DNA of 37,673 nt from Acidobacteriaceae bacterium (GCA_025360645.1 JANYBT010000030.1:1-37673), one strand, 5' to 3'. Shown: positions 16,309-24,754, counted from the first letter of the stretch. The notes: generated from the sequence alone by a model not told the origin. Numbers and translations are program-made.

Positions 16309-16337
16309 TGCAAATCTGGCCACGTGCAAATCTGGCC
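16309..16337. repeat. 13-bp direct repeat
   Basis: TGCAAATCTGGCC occurs at 16309-16321 and again at 16325-16337, a period of 16 nt, just after the DUF2203 stop and before the Big_2 lipoprotein gene. It may be an operator or a simple duplication. Confidence 0.6.
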
Positions 16338-16350
16338 GCCAGGCGCGTTC

Positions 16351-16399
16351 TGTAGCAGGGAGCGGGAATCCTGCGACCCGAGTGCTCTGCTACAATTTT
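16351..16399 (+). terminator. Terminator-like hairpin overlapping a possible extended -10
   Basis: TGTAGCA (16351-16357) pairs with TGCTACA (16388-16394). AGC/GCT and GGG/CCC stems extend it inward, and ATTTTA follows, as in a weak intrinsic terminator for the DUF2203 gene. The same bases contain TGCTACAAT, a good extended -10 for the lipoprotein gene 34 bases on, so either or both readings may hold. Confidence 0.4.
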
Positions 16400-16433
16400 A
16401 GAGAGCCCAGACCACAAGAAGAGGCCGTACTCC

Positions 16434-17069
16434 ATGACTTTTGTTCGGCGAACGATTGTATTGTGCTCCGTCCTGGCAGTGGTGCTGGGGATTGGGTTCA
16501 GCCTAGGCTGCAACTTTTTCGTGAACCCCACGCTCACCACGATCACGGTGACGCCGCCCACGCCTTCCATCACGCAGGCCACAACGTTGCAGATGACGGC
16601 CACCGGCACTTTCAACGACGGCAGCATTAAGACGCTGACCGGGAACGTGTTCTGGACCACCTCAGCGTCAACTGTGGCTACGGTGAGCAATGCGGGACTG
16701 GTGTCGGCATTGGCCCCGGGCACGGCGACCATCACCGCGAGTTCGGCCAACATCAGCGGCTCGACGACCCTCACCGTGTCCGTGGCCAACCTGGTTTCGA
16801 TTACCCTTGCTCCCACCAATCCGAGCATCAAGCAAGGGGCGACGCAGCAGTTCACGGCGACGGGTTCGATACAGGGCGGGGGAACCGTCGATATCACAAA
16901 TTCCGTGACCTGGACGGTCACCGGCAGCACCATGGTCAACATCTCCAGTGCCGGATTGGCGTCGACCACAGGCACTTTCACGGTGCCGGTAACGGTGGTG
17001 GTGCAAGCGACCACGACCAGCAACACGGGGACCCTGACGGCCCAAACCAATCTGACCATCAATCCATGA
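16434..17069 (+). CDS. Lipoprotein with two bacterial Ig-like (Big_2) domains
   Basis: This 211-residue protein starts with a lipoprotein signal (MTFVRRTIVLCSVLAVVLG, lipobox FSLGC). Two Ig-like domains of about 85 residues follow. Each opens with LxxITVTPPTPSI or LVSITLAPTNPSI and contains the typical Q(F/M)TATGxF/SxxGG, VTW and VATVSNAGLVSALAPGTATITA (Big_2) strands. It is rich in Thr, Ser and Ala and lacks a catalytic motif. It is probably anchored on the cell surface or in the outer membrane with an adhesive or structural role (inference). The gene ends 40 bases before pfkA on the same strand. Confidence 0.88.
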   Translation: MTFVRRTIVLCSVLAVVLGIGFSLGCNFFVNPTLTTITVTPPTPSITQATTLQMTATGTFNDGSIKTLTGNVFWTTSASTVATVSNAGLVSALAPGTATITASSANISGSTTLTVSVANLVSITLAPTNPSIKQGATQQFTATGSIQGGGTVDITNSVTWTVTGSTMVNISSAGLASTTGTFTVPVTVVVQATTTSNTGTLTAQTNLTINP

Positions 17070-17109
17070 CGCGAACGACATTGACGCGACAGTGACGGAC
17101 GGGAAAGAC

Positions 17110-18174
17110 ATGTCCACAATTCGCTGTATTGGTGTTTGCACCGGGGGCGGCGACGCTCCCGGCCTGAACGCGGTCATCCGCGCGGTCGTCAAATCGGCAT
17201 TCCTGAAATACGGCTGGAAGGTCATCGGCATCCCCGACGGCTTCGACGGGCTGATCTGGCCGGAACGTTCCCACGAACTCACCCTGAAAGACGTCAGCGG
17301 AATCCTGCCGCGCGGCGGCACCATCCTGGGGACCACGAACCGCGGAGACCCATTTCACTACAAGACGATTGAGGATGGCCACGAAGTGGTGCGCGACATC
17401 TCAGACCAGGTGCTTGCGAACGCGGCCAAGCTGGGCATTGACGCCATCATCAGCATTGGGGGCGACGGCTCGATGAAGATCGGCCTCGACCTGTATCGGG
17501 CTGGCATGAATCTGGTGGGCGTACCCAAGACCATTGACAACGATCTTTCGGCCACCGAAGTGACGTTTGGCTTTGATACCGCGCTGCATACCGCCACCGA
17601 CGCGATTGACAAGATCCACACCACGGCGGAATCGCACCACCGCGTGATGGTGGTCGAAGTGATGGGGCGGGATGCGGGTTGGATAGCGCTGGAAGCGGGC
17701 ATCGCCGGCGGGGCGCACATCATTCTGATTCCGGAAATTCCATTCTCGATCGAGAGCCTGTGCGCGCATGTGGCGCTGCGCGAAAGCTACGGCAAGCGCT
17801 TCACGATTGTGGTGGTGGCGGAAGGCATTCATTTGCCGCCGGAGATGAGGCACATGTCGCGCGGGATGCCAGTCGGGAACCTGGTGGGGGATGCAATTGC
17901 GCTGATGTCGCGGCGCGAGGTGCGGGTGAGCGTGCTGGGACACATTCAGCGCGGGGGATCGCCTTCGCCGTACGACCGGATTCTGGCCACGCGGTTCGGG
18001 GTGGCGGCGGTGGACCTGATCGCGGCCGGCCAATTTGGCAAGATGGTGTGCCTGCAGCAGGAGTGCATCCGGGCGGTGGACATCGCCGACGCGGTGGGAT
18101 TGCTGAAGACGGTAAACCCGGCGGGGGAGTTGGTGCGAACTGCGCGAGCGATTGGGATTGGGTTTGGGGATTAA
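17110..18174 (+). CDS. pfkA: 6-phosphofructokinase
   Basis: This enzyme phosphorylates fructose 6-phosphate to fructose 1,6-bisphosphate, the committed step of glycolysis. The protein has 354 residues. It shows TGGGDAPGLNAVIR (nucleotide loop), GGDGS (117-121), PKTIDND with the catalytic Asp (D143), the MGRDAGW motif and GHIQRGGSPSPYDR. Gly120 at the position of E. coli Gly104 suggests ATP rather than pyrophosphate as donor. Lys140, at the position of Gly124, is however a feature of the PPi and mixed group III enzymes, as in ATP-using actinobacterial PFKs. The ATG at 17110 fits the family start; the frame is open to a GTG at 17092. No terminator with a T run was found after it. Confidence 0.94.
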   Translation: MSTIRCIGVCTGGGDAPGLNAVIRAVVKSAFLKYGWKVIGIPDGFDGLIWPERSHELTLKDVSGILPRGGTILGTTNRGDPFHYKTIEDGHEVVRDISDQVLANAAKLGIDAIISIGGDGSMKIGLDLYRAGMNLVGVPKTIDNDLSATEVTFGFDTALHTATDAIDKIHTTAESHHRVMVVEVMGRDAGWIALEAGIAGGAHIILIPEIPFSIESLCAHVALRESYGKRFTIVVVAEGIHLPPEMRHMSRGMPVGNLVGDAIALMSRREVRVSVLGHIQRGGSPSPYDRILATRFGVAAVDLIAAGQFGKMVCLQQECIRAVDIADAVGLLKTVNPAGELVRTARAIGIGFGD

Positions 18175-18361
18175 GAGCGTCAGTGACCAATGGCCGGACT
18201 AGTCGGGTCCTTCGGTTCTTTAACATGGTCGTGCCAATGGTTCGCTGCGTTCAATTTGTGAGTCAGTAGGCTATGGGCATAGCTCTCCTCGCTAGTTCCC
18301 TATTGCTGAGCAGGGGCTGAGTCGGCATCGCTCGGGGGCACTGTCAACATAGCTCATTCGA

Positions 18362-18703
18362 TTATTCTCCTTTAGTGGATGGGCCGAAGCCCCAACGTTC
18401 GCGCAGGCGTTGCCGGAACTGTTCCCGCTCCTCCGGGGTCAGGTTGCCGCAGCGGTCCTTTATGCGATTGCGGAACCCGGATGGGCGGTATCGGTGCCCG
18501 CCCGACATCCCCCCAAACAGGATGCGGCTTAGCGCGAGCAGTCCGAGGGCTTGCCAGAAGGTGATCGTGCGCCAGCCAAACAGCGGCGGCAGCAAGCAGT
18601 TCCACAAGTGCATCACCATCTGGCCGCCGATGAAGATAAAGAGCACGATGCCCAGGATCACCAGTGGTGCGAAGAAAATCACTTTTTGCCATTTCGGTCT
18701 CAT
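18362..18703 (-). CDS. Small membrane protein downstream of an ECF sigma factor
   Basis: This 113-residue protein has two hydrophobic helices (VIFFAPLVILGIVLFIFIGG and TITFWQALGLLALSRILFGG) and a charged Arg-rich C-terminal tail with LTPEEREQFRQRLRERWG. It is not a family I recognise by name. The tail resembles the Glu/Arg-rich ends of small metal-resistance or sensor membrane proteins. Its ATG lies 12 bases after the sigma factor stop, so the two are surely co-transcribed. It occupies the place where an anti-sigma factor is usually encoded, but no zinc-finger (ZAS) motif is present. An overlapping frame at 18372-18719 was rejected as a shadow. Confidence 0.8.
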   Translation of the reverse strand: MRPKWQKVIFFAPLVILGIVLFIFIGGQMVMHLWNCLLPPLFGWRTITFWQALGLLALSRILFGGMSGGHRYRPSGFRNRIKDRCGNLTPEEREQFRQRLRERWGFGPSTKGE

Positions 18704-18715
18704 AGATTCGTTCCC

Positions 18716-19270
18716 TCATGCTTTCGTAAATTCGTCGTAGATGGTTTGCAGCCGCTCGCGTAGATGCAACACCGCGTAGCGCTTGCGCGAGAGCAGCGTG
18801 TTGACACTGACGCCGGTCTCGGCGGCCATCTGCTTGAAGCTGCGGCCCTCGAGTTCGTGCGCGACAAACACGTTGCGCTGCTCTGCTGGCAACTCGGCCA
18901 GCGCTTGTTCCAGCTCTTCAAGAAGAAGGTGGCGGAAGTACAGCGCTTCCGGCCCGGCCTCGGGCGAGGGCAACAGGTCTTCGATCTGCAGCAGCTCGCC
19001 CGCTTCATCCTCGAGCGCCGCCTCGCTGAAGGCTTTCGGCTTCGGCTTGCAGAAGAGGTCGGTGATGCGATTGCGCGCCACGCGAAACAGCCAGCCGGTG
19101 ACGTGCTCGATCGGCATCAGCAGGCGATTGGCCTCCACCAGTTCGTAGAAGACCTCTTGCACAATGTCCTCCGCGTCCGAGGGATCAGGCACCCGGCGGC
19201 GAATGAAATTGCGCAGCCGGGACTGCTCACGCTTGACCACATCGGAGATACGCTGGTCTTGTTTTGCCAT
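18716..19270 (-). CDS. ECF-type RNA polymerase sigma factor
   Basis: This 184-residue sigma70-family protein of the extracytoplasmic-function type has region 2 (RNFIRRRVPDPSDAEDIVQEVFYEL, then GWLFRVARNRITDLF). After a 60-residue acidic linker comes region 4 (LPAEQRNVFVAHELEGRSFKQMAAETGVS, then a recognition helix with NTLLSRKRYAVLHLRERL). The linker is longer than usual. The ATG at 19268-19270 begins MAKQDQRIS; ten further in-frame codons upstream are unlikely. It directs transcription of an unknown regulon. The following small membrane protein is its only operon partner. Confidence 0.9.
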   Translation of the reverse strand: MAKQDQRISDVVKREQSRLRNFIRRRVPDPSDAEDIVQEVFYELVEANRLLMPIEHVTGWLFRVARNRITDLFCKPKPKAFSEAALEDEAGELLQIEDLLPSPEAGPEALYFRHLLLEELEQALAELPAEQRNVFVAHELEGRSFKQMAAETGVSVNTLLSRKRYAVLHLRERLQTIYDEFTKA

Positions 19271-19613
19271 TGGCCGGGTTGGTCTTAGCGCTAGGTCCAT
19301 CTACTCATGTAGACGAACGGCGATGGGAAATATTGTAGAGCGCCGTTGCCGATGACAATAGCCTCCGAACCGGGTTACGCAGTGGAGAGTGGGCCAAGGA
19401 GCGCTCCCGGAGGTCACGCGCGGGGAGGCGAGTTCGCCCCCGAATGTTGGGTGACACCGACCCGCCTGAAAGGCCCGTCGCACCACACGCAAAACGGCCA
19501 GAATAACACCTGTAAATCGTAAGTATTAGTTGGAGAATAATTGTGGTTGCGCCCAAGCAAGTAACGTGCTAAGCTCCCACGAAACGTTTGACTCTATGTT
19601 CTAGGAGAGTGTG
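19271..19613. other. Divergent intergenic region, sigma factor / secreted protein
   Basis: No gene is seen in these 343 bases. A TCTAC/GTAGA mini-hairpin lies at about 19301-19314 before the sigma factor gene. TTGCGC and TAAGCT spaced by 17 nt (about 19548-19576) are a weak promoter candidate for the plus-strand gene, whose ribosome site AGGAGAG lies at 19603-19609. Confidence 0.4.
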
Positions 19614-21329
19614 ATGCGCCGCTTCATGTTATCCAGCATAGCTCTGTTGTGCACTTCATCTTTAGTGCTTGCCGCGAAACCAGGCAGCGCACCTCAGAAT
19701 GTGGTGAACGTCCTGACTCGCCAGAATGACAATCAACATACGAGCCAGAACCTGCAGGAGAGTATCCTGACGCCAGCCAATGTAAATTCAACCGGATTCG
19801 GCAAGCTGTTCAGCTTTCCAGTGAACGGACAGGTTTATGCGCAACCGCTGTACGTGCAAAACGTGACCATTCCCAGCAAGGGAACTCACAATGTAGTGTA
19901 CGTGGCAACCGAGAACGACAGCGTTTACGCGTTCGACGCGGACAGCGCCAAACTCAATCCACAACCGCTATGGCAGGTCACTTTCCTGAAACCACCGAGC
20001 GTGCTGGGAGTGCCGTGCGCGGCGGGTGCGGGAATTTGTCAATTGTTTCCCATCGTCGGGATCACGGCGACTCCAGTGATCAATTTGGCGACCAACACTC
20101 TTTTCGTAGTGGCGCGCACGCAGGAAACTACTGGAACAGTGGTGTCTTACGTCACCCGGCTACACGCGTTAGACCTATCGAGCGGCGCCGAGCAAGCAGG
20201 CAGCCCGACAATCATCTGCTCGGGATCTGGAAACAAGGGTTGTACTTTGATTTCCGGGTCGTCTGTAGTCTTTGCTCCACAGCACCAACAGGGACGTCCC
20301 GGCCTTCTTCTTGTAAGCACGCCGGGATTTGCGCAGGGAGTGTTGTTTTTGGGATTTGCGGGGGACGGGGGCTGGGTGCTGGCGTATGACGCGGCGACCC
20401 TACAATTCCTCGCGGCGTTTATCACGACCGACCAAAAGAAACACACCAGTCCACCGCCGGGATTGCCGGGAAATGGCCAAGCCGGTGTCTGGGGCGCCGG
20501 GGGCGGGATGACTGCCGATTCGTTGGGAAATGTTTACGCCATTACGGGAGACGGCTTTTTCGATGGCGTTACTAACTGGGGAGACAGCGTGCTCAAATTG
20601 GCGCTGACACTCAACTCCTCAACCGGGACGTATACGCTGGCGCCAACGGATTACTTCACTCCCAGCGATCAGGCTTGCCGTTTCTCGGTGGGTTTAGATT
20701 TGGGATCCACATCGCCGCTGATTCTGCCTTCGCAAGGCGGCACGACGCCCAACTTGATGATCATCGCCCCGAAGTCTTCCACCAGTTGCGACCCCACTTC
20801 GAGCATCTATGTCGTGAACCGCGATCAGATGGGCCATATGGGAGGACAAGTTTCGCTGTCAAACGGAAGCCGCAAAGGCGACGAAAACTCTCCTGCTTAC
20901 TGGGCAAGCGCCACCAGTCACTACATTTATAACGGTGGAAGAAATAGCGATTCGACGGGAGAGCCGCTGCGCGCGTTTACGGTGTCGTCTGCGGGCGTGA
21001 GCACGGACTCTGCGATGAGCACGGCTAACAAGTTCCTGCTCGGGACCTCGCCCGCGATTTCTTCGAATGGCACCAGCAACGGCATTGTGTGGGCGCTCGA
21101 TCGCACCGAGAGTGGGGACATTCTCCCGGGAACTTTGCCTATCGTGCTGCACGCGTATGATGCCACCAAGTTAAGCACAGAACTCTACAACTCTTCCCAA
21201 ACCACGCGGGGGCGCGATACTGCGGGCCCCTCAGTCAAGTTTCAGGTTCCCACCGTGGTGGATGGGAAGGTATATGTGGGAACGCAAACCGAGCTCGATG
21301 TTTACGGGCTCTGCCCATGCCCGCAGTGA
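19614..21329 (+). CDS. Secreted PQQ-dehydrogenase-like beta-propeller protein
   Basis: This 571-residue protein has a signal peptide (FMLSSIALLCTSSLVLAA). The mature part has strands such as GQVYAQPLYVQNVTI, HNVVYVATENDSVYAFDAD, WVLAYDAATLQFLAAF, NVYAITGDG and GKVYVGTQTELDVYGL, which resemble the outer beta-propeller repeats of quinoprotein dehydrogenases. Several Cys residues occur in pairs. I see no PQQ-binding or catalytic signature, so enzyme activity should not be assumed. The AGGAGAG site lies very close to the ATG at 19614 (GTG 19611 is adjacent and in frame). The 3' end overlaps the open frame of the next gene, but that gene's likely start is 56 bases further on. Confidence 0.82.
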   Translation: MRRFMLSSIALLCTSSLVLAAKPGSAPQNVVNVLTRQNDNQHTSQNLQESILTPANVNSTGFGKLFSFPVNGQVYAQPLYVQNVTIPSKGTHNVVYVATENDSVYAFDADSAKLNPQPLWQVTFLKPPSVLGVPCAAGAGICQLFPIVGITATPVINLATNTLFVVARTQETTGTVVSYVTRLHALDLSSGAEQAGSPTIICSGSGNKGCTLISGSSVVFAPQHQQGRPGLLLVSTPGFAQGVLFLGFAGDGGWVLAYDAATLQFLAAFITTDQKKHTSPPPGLPGNGQAGVWGAGGGMTADSLGNVYAITGDGFFDGVTNWGDSVLKLALTLNSSTGTYTLAPTDYFTPSDQACRFSVGLDLGSTSPLILPSQGGTTPNLMIIAPKSSTSCDPTSSIYVVNRDQMGHMGGQVSLSNGSRKGDENSPAYWASATSHYIYNGGRNSDSTGEPLRAFTVSSAGVSTDSAMSTANKFLLGTSPAISSNGTSNGIVWALDRTESGDILPGTLPIVLHAYDATKLSTELYNSSQTTRGRDTAGPSVKFQVPTVVDGKVYVGTQTELDVYGLCPCPQ

Positions 21330-21385
21330 ACGACGAGGCAATGGCATTCGCTGCTTTTTGGCAGCACTATCTAGATGGAGGAGAC

Positions 21386-22720
21386 ATGTTGACACTCACG
21401 GCTAGCTTTCGAACAGCAGTCCACGCGATTGGGGCTCGGGTTAGAACGATCAGAGTCACCCGCTGGGCATGCCTGGCAGTGCTGGGCTTGGTGGCGGTTT
21501 GCGGCATCGCGAGCGCTACTACAGAGAGTACTTTGTTTGGATTCACTCTGGCGAAGAGCGGTGCATTCTGGCCTCAAGGCGGGCTGCTGGAAGACGCATC
21601 GGGCAACTTATATGGCGCCACCGAGGGAGGCGGCACCTATGGTGTGGGGACAATATTCGAACTGTCGCCTCCGGCGCAGGCGGGCGGGGCATGGACGATG
21701 ACTACCTTGTACAATTTTCAATCGTACGGCGGAGATGGAATCACGCCCAGCAGCGAACTCACCATGGACAGCGCGGGCGCGCTGTACGGCACGGCATATG
21801 TCGGCGGAGATCCGGCGTGTTCGTGCGGAGTGGTGTACAAGCTAAGTCCGCCCGCTACCCTCGGTGGAGTATGGAATGAAAAGATTCTGTACGCATTTTC
21901 CGCTGCCGGATCTGACGGGCGACTACCCAATGCCGCGGTGGTTTTGGATGCAACCGGGGCTCTCTATGGAGTCACGCAACGGGGCGGGACATTCGACAGC
22001 GGAGTGATTTACCAGATCGCTCCCCAGTCCGATGGAACATTTCATGAATCCGTCCTTTATTCGTTTGGAAACACCAATGATGCGAGCACGCCGAGCGGGC
22101 CGCTGGTGTTTGATTCGGCGGGTACCCTGTACGGCGTGGCGGCCACAGGCGGAGTCGCGAACGGCGGAGCCTTGTACCATCTCATTCCCCCATCGGCGAC
22201 GGGGGGGGCCTGGACGGAGTCGGTCTTGTTTTCCTTCGGCAGCCCAACATCGTCTGGAAATGGTCCGGCAGGAAACCTGGTATTCGACAGCATCGGTAAC
22301 TTATACGGCGTGACCAGTGCGGGCGGAGCGAAGCAGGGTTATGGGGTAGTGTACGAGTTGAGTCCTGCCACCAGCAGTTGGACCCAGAGTATCTTGTGGC
22401 AGTTCGATAGAACTACAGGCAACAACCCGGTGGGCGGTTTGACGCGGAATCCGATCGATGGATCGCTTTACGGAACCACCACCGGCGGTGGGGCAACTTT
22501 CCCCCCGTCTGGGACGGTGTTCCACTTGTCACCTCCCGCCACACAAGGCGGCCAGTGGACAGAAGCAACGCTCTACTCCTTCGCATATTTTGGCGATGGA
22601 AGTTTGCCGTCAGGTCGTTTAACCCGGGACGTCAACGGGACACTCTATGGCACCGCTTTGAATGGTGGCCTGTACGGTTGTGATGGGTATTGTGGGACGG
22701 TGTTTTCCATCGTCCCCTAA
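21386..22720 (+). CDS. GloVer-repeat secreted protein
   Basis: This 444-residue protein has a long N-terminal signal (Arg-rich start, then WACLAVLGLVAVCGIASA). It contains about eight repeats of the GloVer type: GNLYGATEGGG, GALYGTAYVGG, GALYGVTQRGG, GTLYGVAATGG, GNLYGVTSAGG, GSLYGTTTGGG and GTLYGTALNGG, each followed by G.V..LSPP and W...LY.F. The ATG at 21386 has a strong GGAGGAG site at 21377-21383; the frame is open to 21317. It resembles the protein at the left edge of the window (3-767), though it carries extra LSPPA..GG.W inserts. A secreted, propeller-like structure is inferred; the function is unknown. Confidence 0.88.
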   Translation: MLTLTASFRTAVHAIGARVRTIRVTRWACLAVLGLVAVCGIASATTESTLFGFTLAKSGAFWPQGGLLEDASGNLYGATEGGGTYGVGTIFELSPPAQAGGAWTMTTLYNFQSYGGDGITPSSELTMDSAGALYGTAYVGGDPACSCGVVYKLSPPATLGGVWNEKILYAFSAAGSDGRLPNAAVVLDATGALYGVTQRGGTFDSGVIYQIAPQSDGTFHESVLYSFGNTNDASTPSGPLVFDSAGTLYGVAATGGVANGGALYHLIPPSATGGAWTESVLFSFGSPTSSGNGPAGNLVFDSIGNLYGVTSAGGAKQGYGVVYELSPATSSWTQSILWQFDRTTGNNPVGGLTRNPIDGSLYGTTTGGGATFPPSGTVFHLSPPATQGGQWTEATLYSFAYFGDGSLPSGRLTRDVNGTLYGTALNGGLYGCDGYCGTVFSIVP

Positions 22721-22732
22721 TTACCATAACGC

Positions 22733-22957
22733 TCATGCCCATTTTTCAAAGTAGCCGGTCTTCGCCCGTATCTTCACTCCCTCGAGCCCGGGGCGGATGA
22801 CGATTTTCCGGAAGCTTTCGTCCTTCACTTTACTGGTTGGGTAATAAGCTATCTCGTAGGAGGCGCGCAGCTCATCCGCGATTTGGTGGAAATAGAGGTT
22901 GGGGGAGGTCTGTTCGGCGTCGATGTGTAAGCCGCCCGAATCAGACGGGGCCGCGAT
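22733..22957 (-). pseudogene. C-terminal remnant of a VWFA-related acidobacterial protein
   Basis: Translating the minus strand from about 22957 to the TGA at 22733-22735 gives about 70 residues. They include SDSGGLHID, then FHQIADELRASYEIAYYPTS, DESFRKIVIRP and VKIRAKTGYFEKWA. This is the characteristic end of the VWFA-related Acidobacterial domain family (ADxTGG ... IADELRSQYxLGYYP ... RKIxVRV ... VRARKGY). No start codon or upstream part is present. The remnant begins where the permease gene ends and is in another frame. The VWA domain proper, with its MIDAS motif, is gone. It is a fragment left by a deletion or rearrangement. Confidence 0.75.
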
Positions 22958-23873
22958 TGTGGCGCAGCCGGACTGCGACGGCGAGAAACGCAGCCGCGAA
23001 CATCAAGCCGATCCACAGGCCCGGGCTGGAGAGAAATCTGAGCACGGTGTGTAGAGCGAGGGGCGCCATGGAAATGCTATCCACCGTGTAGGGCATGTCT
23101 TCAGCACCGGGCCCCACGCGGCCGCCCAGGAAGGCTCCGAAATGGGCGGTGTTAAAGGCGACCTTCTCGAGGAAGCCAATGGCAACCAGCGGCAAGGCGG
23201 CCCACAGAAACGTCGCGCGCCGCGCCCAGGCTGAGACCATGAGCACCCAGGCATAGATCGGGGCATACCACAGGCCATGCCCTGCCAGAAGGTGGTACAG
23301 CAGCATAAGCGACATCTGAAACAGCGGAACGTGCATCCACAAGAGGGAGACACTTTGCCCATTGCCCAGCAGAACGAGGGTGCTGAACATCAGCATGAGC
23401 CACTGGGTAGCGACAGTGATGGCGAAGGAGAGCAGCGGGATGATCACCATCGGGATGGTCGCCTTAGAGAGGACGGTGGTGAGGTCAGAAACCGGCAGCG
23501 ACTTCCAGAACAGGACACTGCGATCATGGCGTTCGCCATGCAGCGCGTCGAGACAATAAAAGAGGGCGACCACAAAGCCGCTTCCCATGATCAGAAGCGC
23601 AGCATAAGTGTAGGGTCGCTCGATCAACTCGTGGAGCTGCATGGGGGTGAGTGCCGACGCGCCTCGCATCTTTTCCGGCAGACGAAACAAGCTGATCAGG
23701 AAGCCGATTAAGAAGATGGCGGCGACGCCTAGCGGGGCGAGATAGACGGAACGGTTCTCCCACAATTCGCGTCGCACCGACCAGTACAGGATCCGCGTCG
23801 CCGGGATTACCGTGGGCGCGAGCACCTGCGATTCCTGGGTAGACCCGGGGATGGCGTTGGATTGCGTAGTCAT
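22941..23873 (-). CDS. ABC transporter permease
   Basis: This 310-residue membrane protein has about six hydrophobic segments (YLAPLGVAAIFLIGFLISLF, YAALLIMGSGFVVALFYCLDAL, IPLLSFAITVATQWLMLMF, VPLFQMSLMLLYHLLAG, FLWAALPLVAIGFLEKV, GLWIGLMFAAAFLAVAV). The motif DALHGERHDRSVLFWKSLPVSD is typical of ABC-2 permeases encoded with YtrA regulators. The ATG overlaps the ATPase stop by 4 nt (23870-23873), so the two are translationally coupled. The substrate is unknown; related Ytr-type exporters respond to cell-wall antibiotics (family knowledge). The stop codon lies within the start of the VWFA-like remnant. Confidence 0.9.
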   Translation of the reverse strand: MTTQSNAIPGSTQESQVLAPTVIPATRILYWSVRRELWENRSVYLAPLGVAAIFLIGFLISLFRLPEKMRGASALTPMQLHELIERPYTYAALLIMGSGFVVALFYCLDALHGERHDRSVLFWKSLPVSDLTTVLSKATIPMVIIPLLSFAITVATQWLMLMFSTLVLLGNGQSVSLLWMHVPLFQMSLMLLYHLLAGHGLWYAPIYAWVLMVSAWARRATFLWAALPLVAIGFLEKVAFNTAHFGAFLGGRVGPGAEDMPYTVDSISMAPLALHTVLRFLSSPGLWIGLMFAAAFLAVAVRLRHNRGPV

Positions 23874-24754
23874 TGAGCTGCTCCTTGTGTCGGCATGCTT
23901 CCGAGGATGGCAACGAACAGGTCGGCGATGCTGGGGGTGCGCACGTCGCCCAGGGCGGCGAGCTGGGGACGATCAATATTCTGATTGACCCCGCTATCGA
24001 AAAGCAGAATGCTGCGGCCGAGGACCTGGCGTTCGTGCATCGGCTTGAGCGCGCGGGCGGCGTCGGCGCGGGCGGGACGCACCGTCAGTTCCATATAGCG
24101 CGCCTCCAACTCTTCCATGCTGCAATCGAGAACGATGCGGCCGCGGTTGATGAACATGACATCGGTGAGGACGTGTTGGACTTCTTCCACCTGATGGGTG
24201 GTCACCACGATGGTGCGGCGGCCATCAAAGTAGTCGTTCAACAGGGAATCGTAGAACTGCTTGCGGTAGAGAATGTCGAGGCCGAGGGTGGGCTCGTCCA
24301 GCACCAGCAACTTGGCGTCCATGGCCATGACCAGAGCGAGGTGCAACTGGGTGACCATGCCTTTGGACAATTCGCGGACTTTGCTGGCGGGCCGGATGGA
24401 GGTCCTCGCCAGAAAAGCTTCCGCCTTGGTGCGATCAAAGCGCGGATGCACGCCGGCAACGTACTCGAGGGCCTGTGCAACCCGCATCCAGCGCGGCAGC
24501 ACGGCGACATCGGCAATGAAGCAAACGTCGCGCATGAGTTGATCGCGCTGGGTCCAGGGGTCGCGTCCGAGCACCTTCAACTCGCCCTGATACGGGGTGA
24601 GGCCGAGAATGGCGTGAAGCGCAGTGCTCTTGCCGGCGCCGTTGGGACCGATGAGTCCGAGGATGCGGCCCTCTTCGACCCGCAAATCGACGCCGTCAAG
24701 CGCGAGGGTGGCGCCGAAGGACTTGCGGAGACCGCGGGCTTCGATGACTGTCAT
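23870..24754 (-). CDS. ABC transporter ATP-binding protein
   Basis: This 294-residue ATPase shows Walker A GPNGAGKST, an LSKGMV signature (RELSKGMVTQLHLALVMAM), Walker B LLVLDEPTLGLD and the switch His in VVTTHQVEE. The C-terminal 70 residues carry the extra regulatory tail common in YtrB-type proteins. The ATG at 24752-24754 begins MTVIEARGLRKSFG and overlaps the GntR gene stop by 4 nt; the frame is open further upstream to 24898 but lies inside that gene. It is the energy unit for the permease encoded next. Confidence 0.94.
   Translation of the reverse strand: MTVIEARGLRKSFGATLALDGVDLRVEEGRILGLIGPNGAGKSTALHAILGLTPYQGELKVLGRDPWTQRDQLMRDVCFIADVAVLPRWMRVAQALEYVAGVHPRFDRTKAEAFLARTSIRPASKVRELSKGMVTQLHLALVMAMDAKLLVLDEPTLGLDILYRKQFYDSLLNDYFDGRRTIVVTTHQVEEVQHVLTDVMFINRGRIVLDCSMEELEARYMELTVRPARADAARALKPMHERQVLGRSILLFDSGVNQNIDRPQLAALGDVRTPSIADLFVAILGSMPTQGAAQ

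Noticed and set aside
18372-18719. Alternative minus-strand frame overlapping the small membrane protein gene
   Set aside because: It lacks the hydrophobic helices and overlaps the sigma factor stop; the frame at 18362-18703 has membrane segments and a clean 12-base gap.
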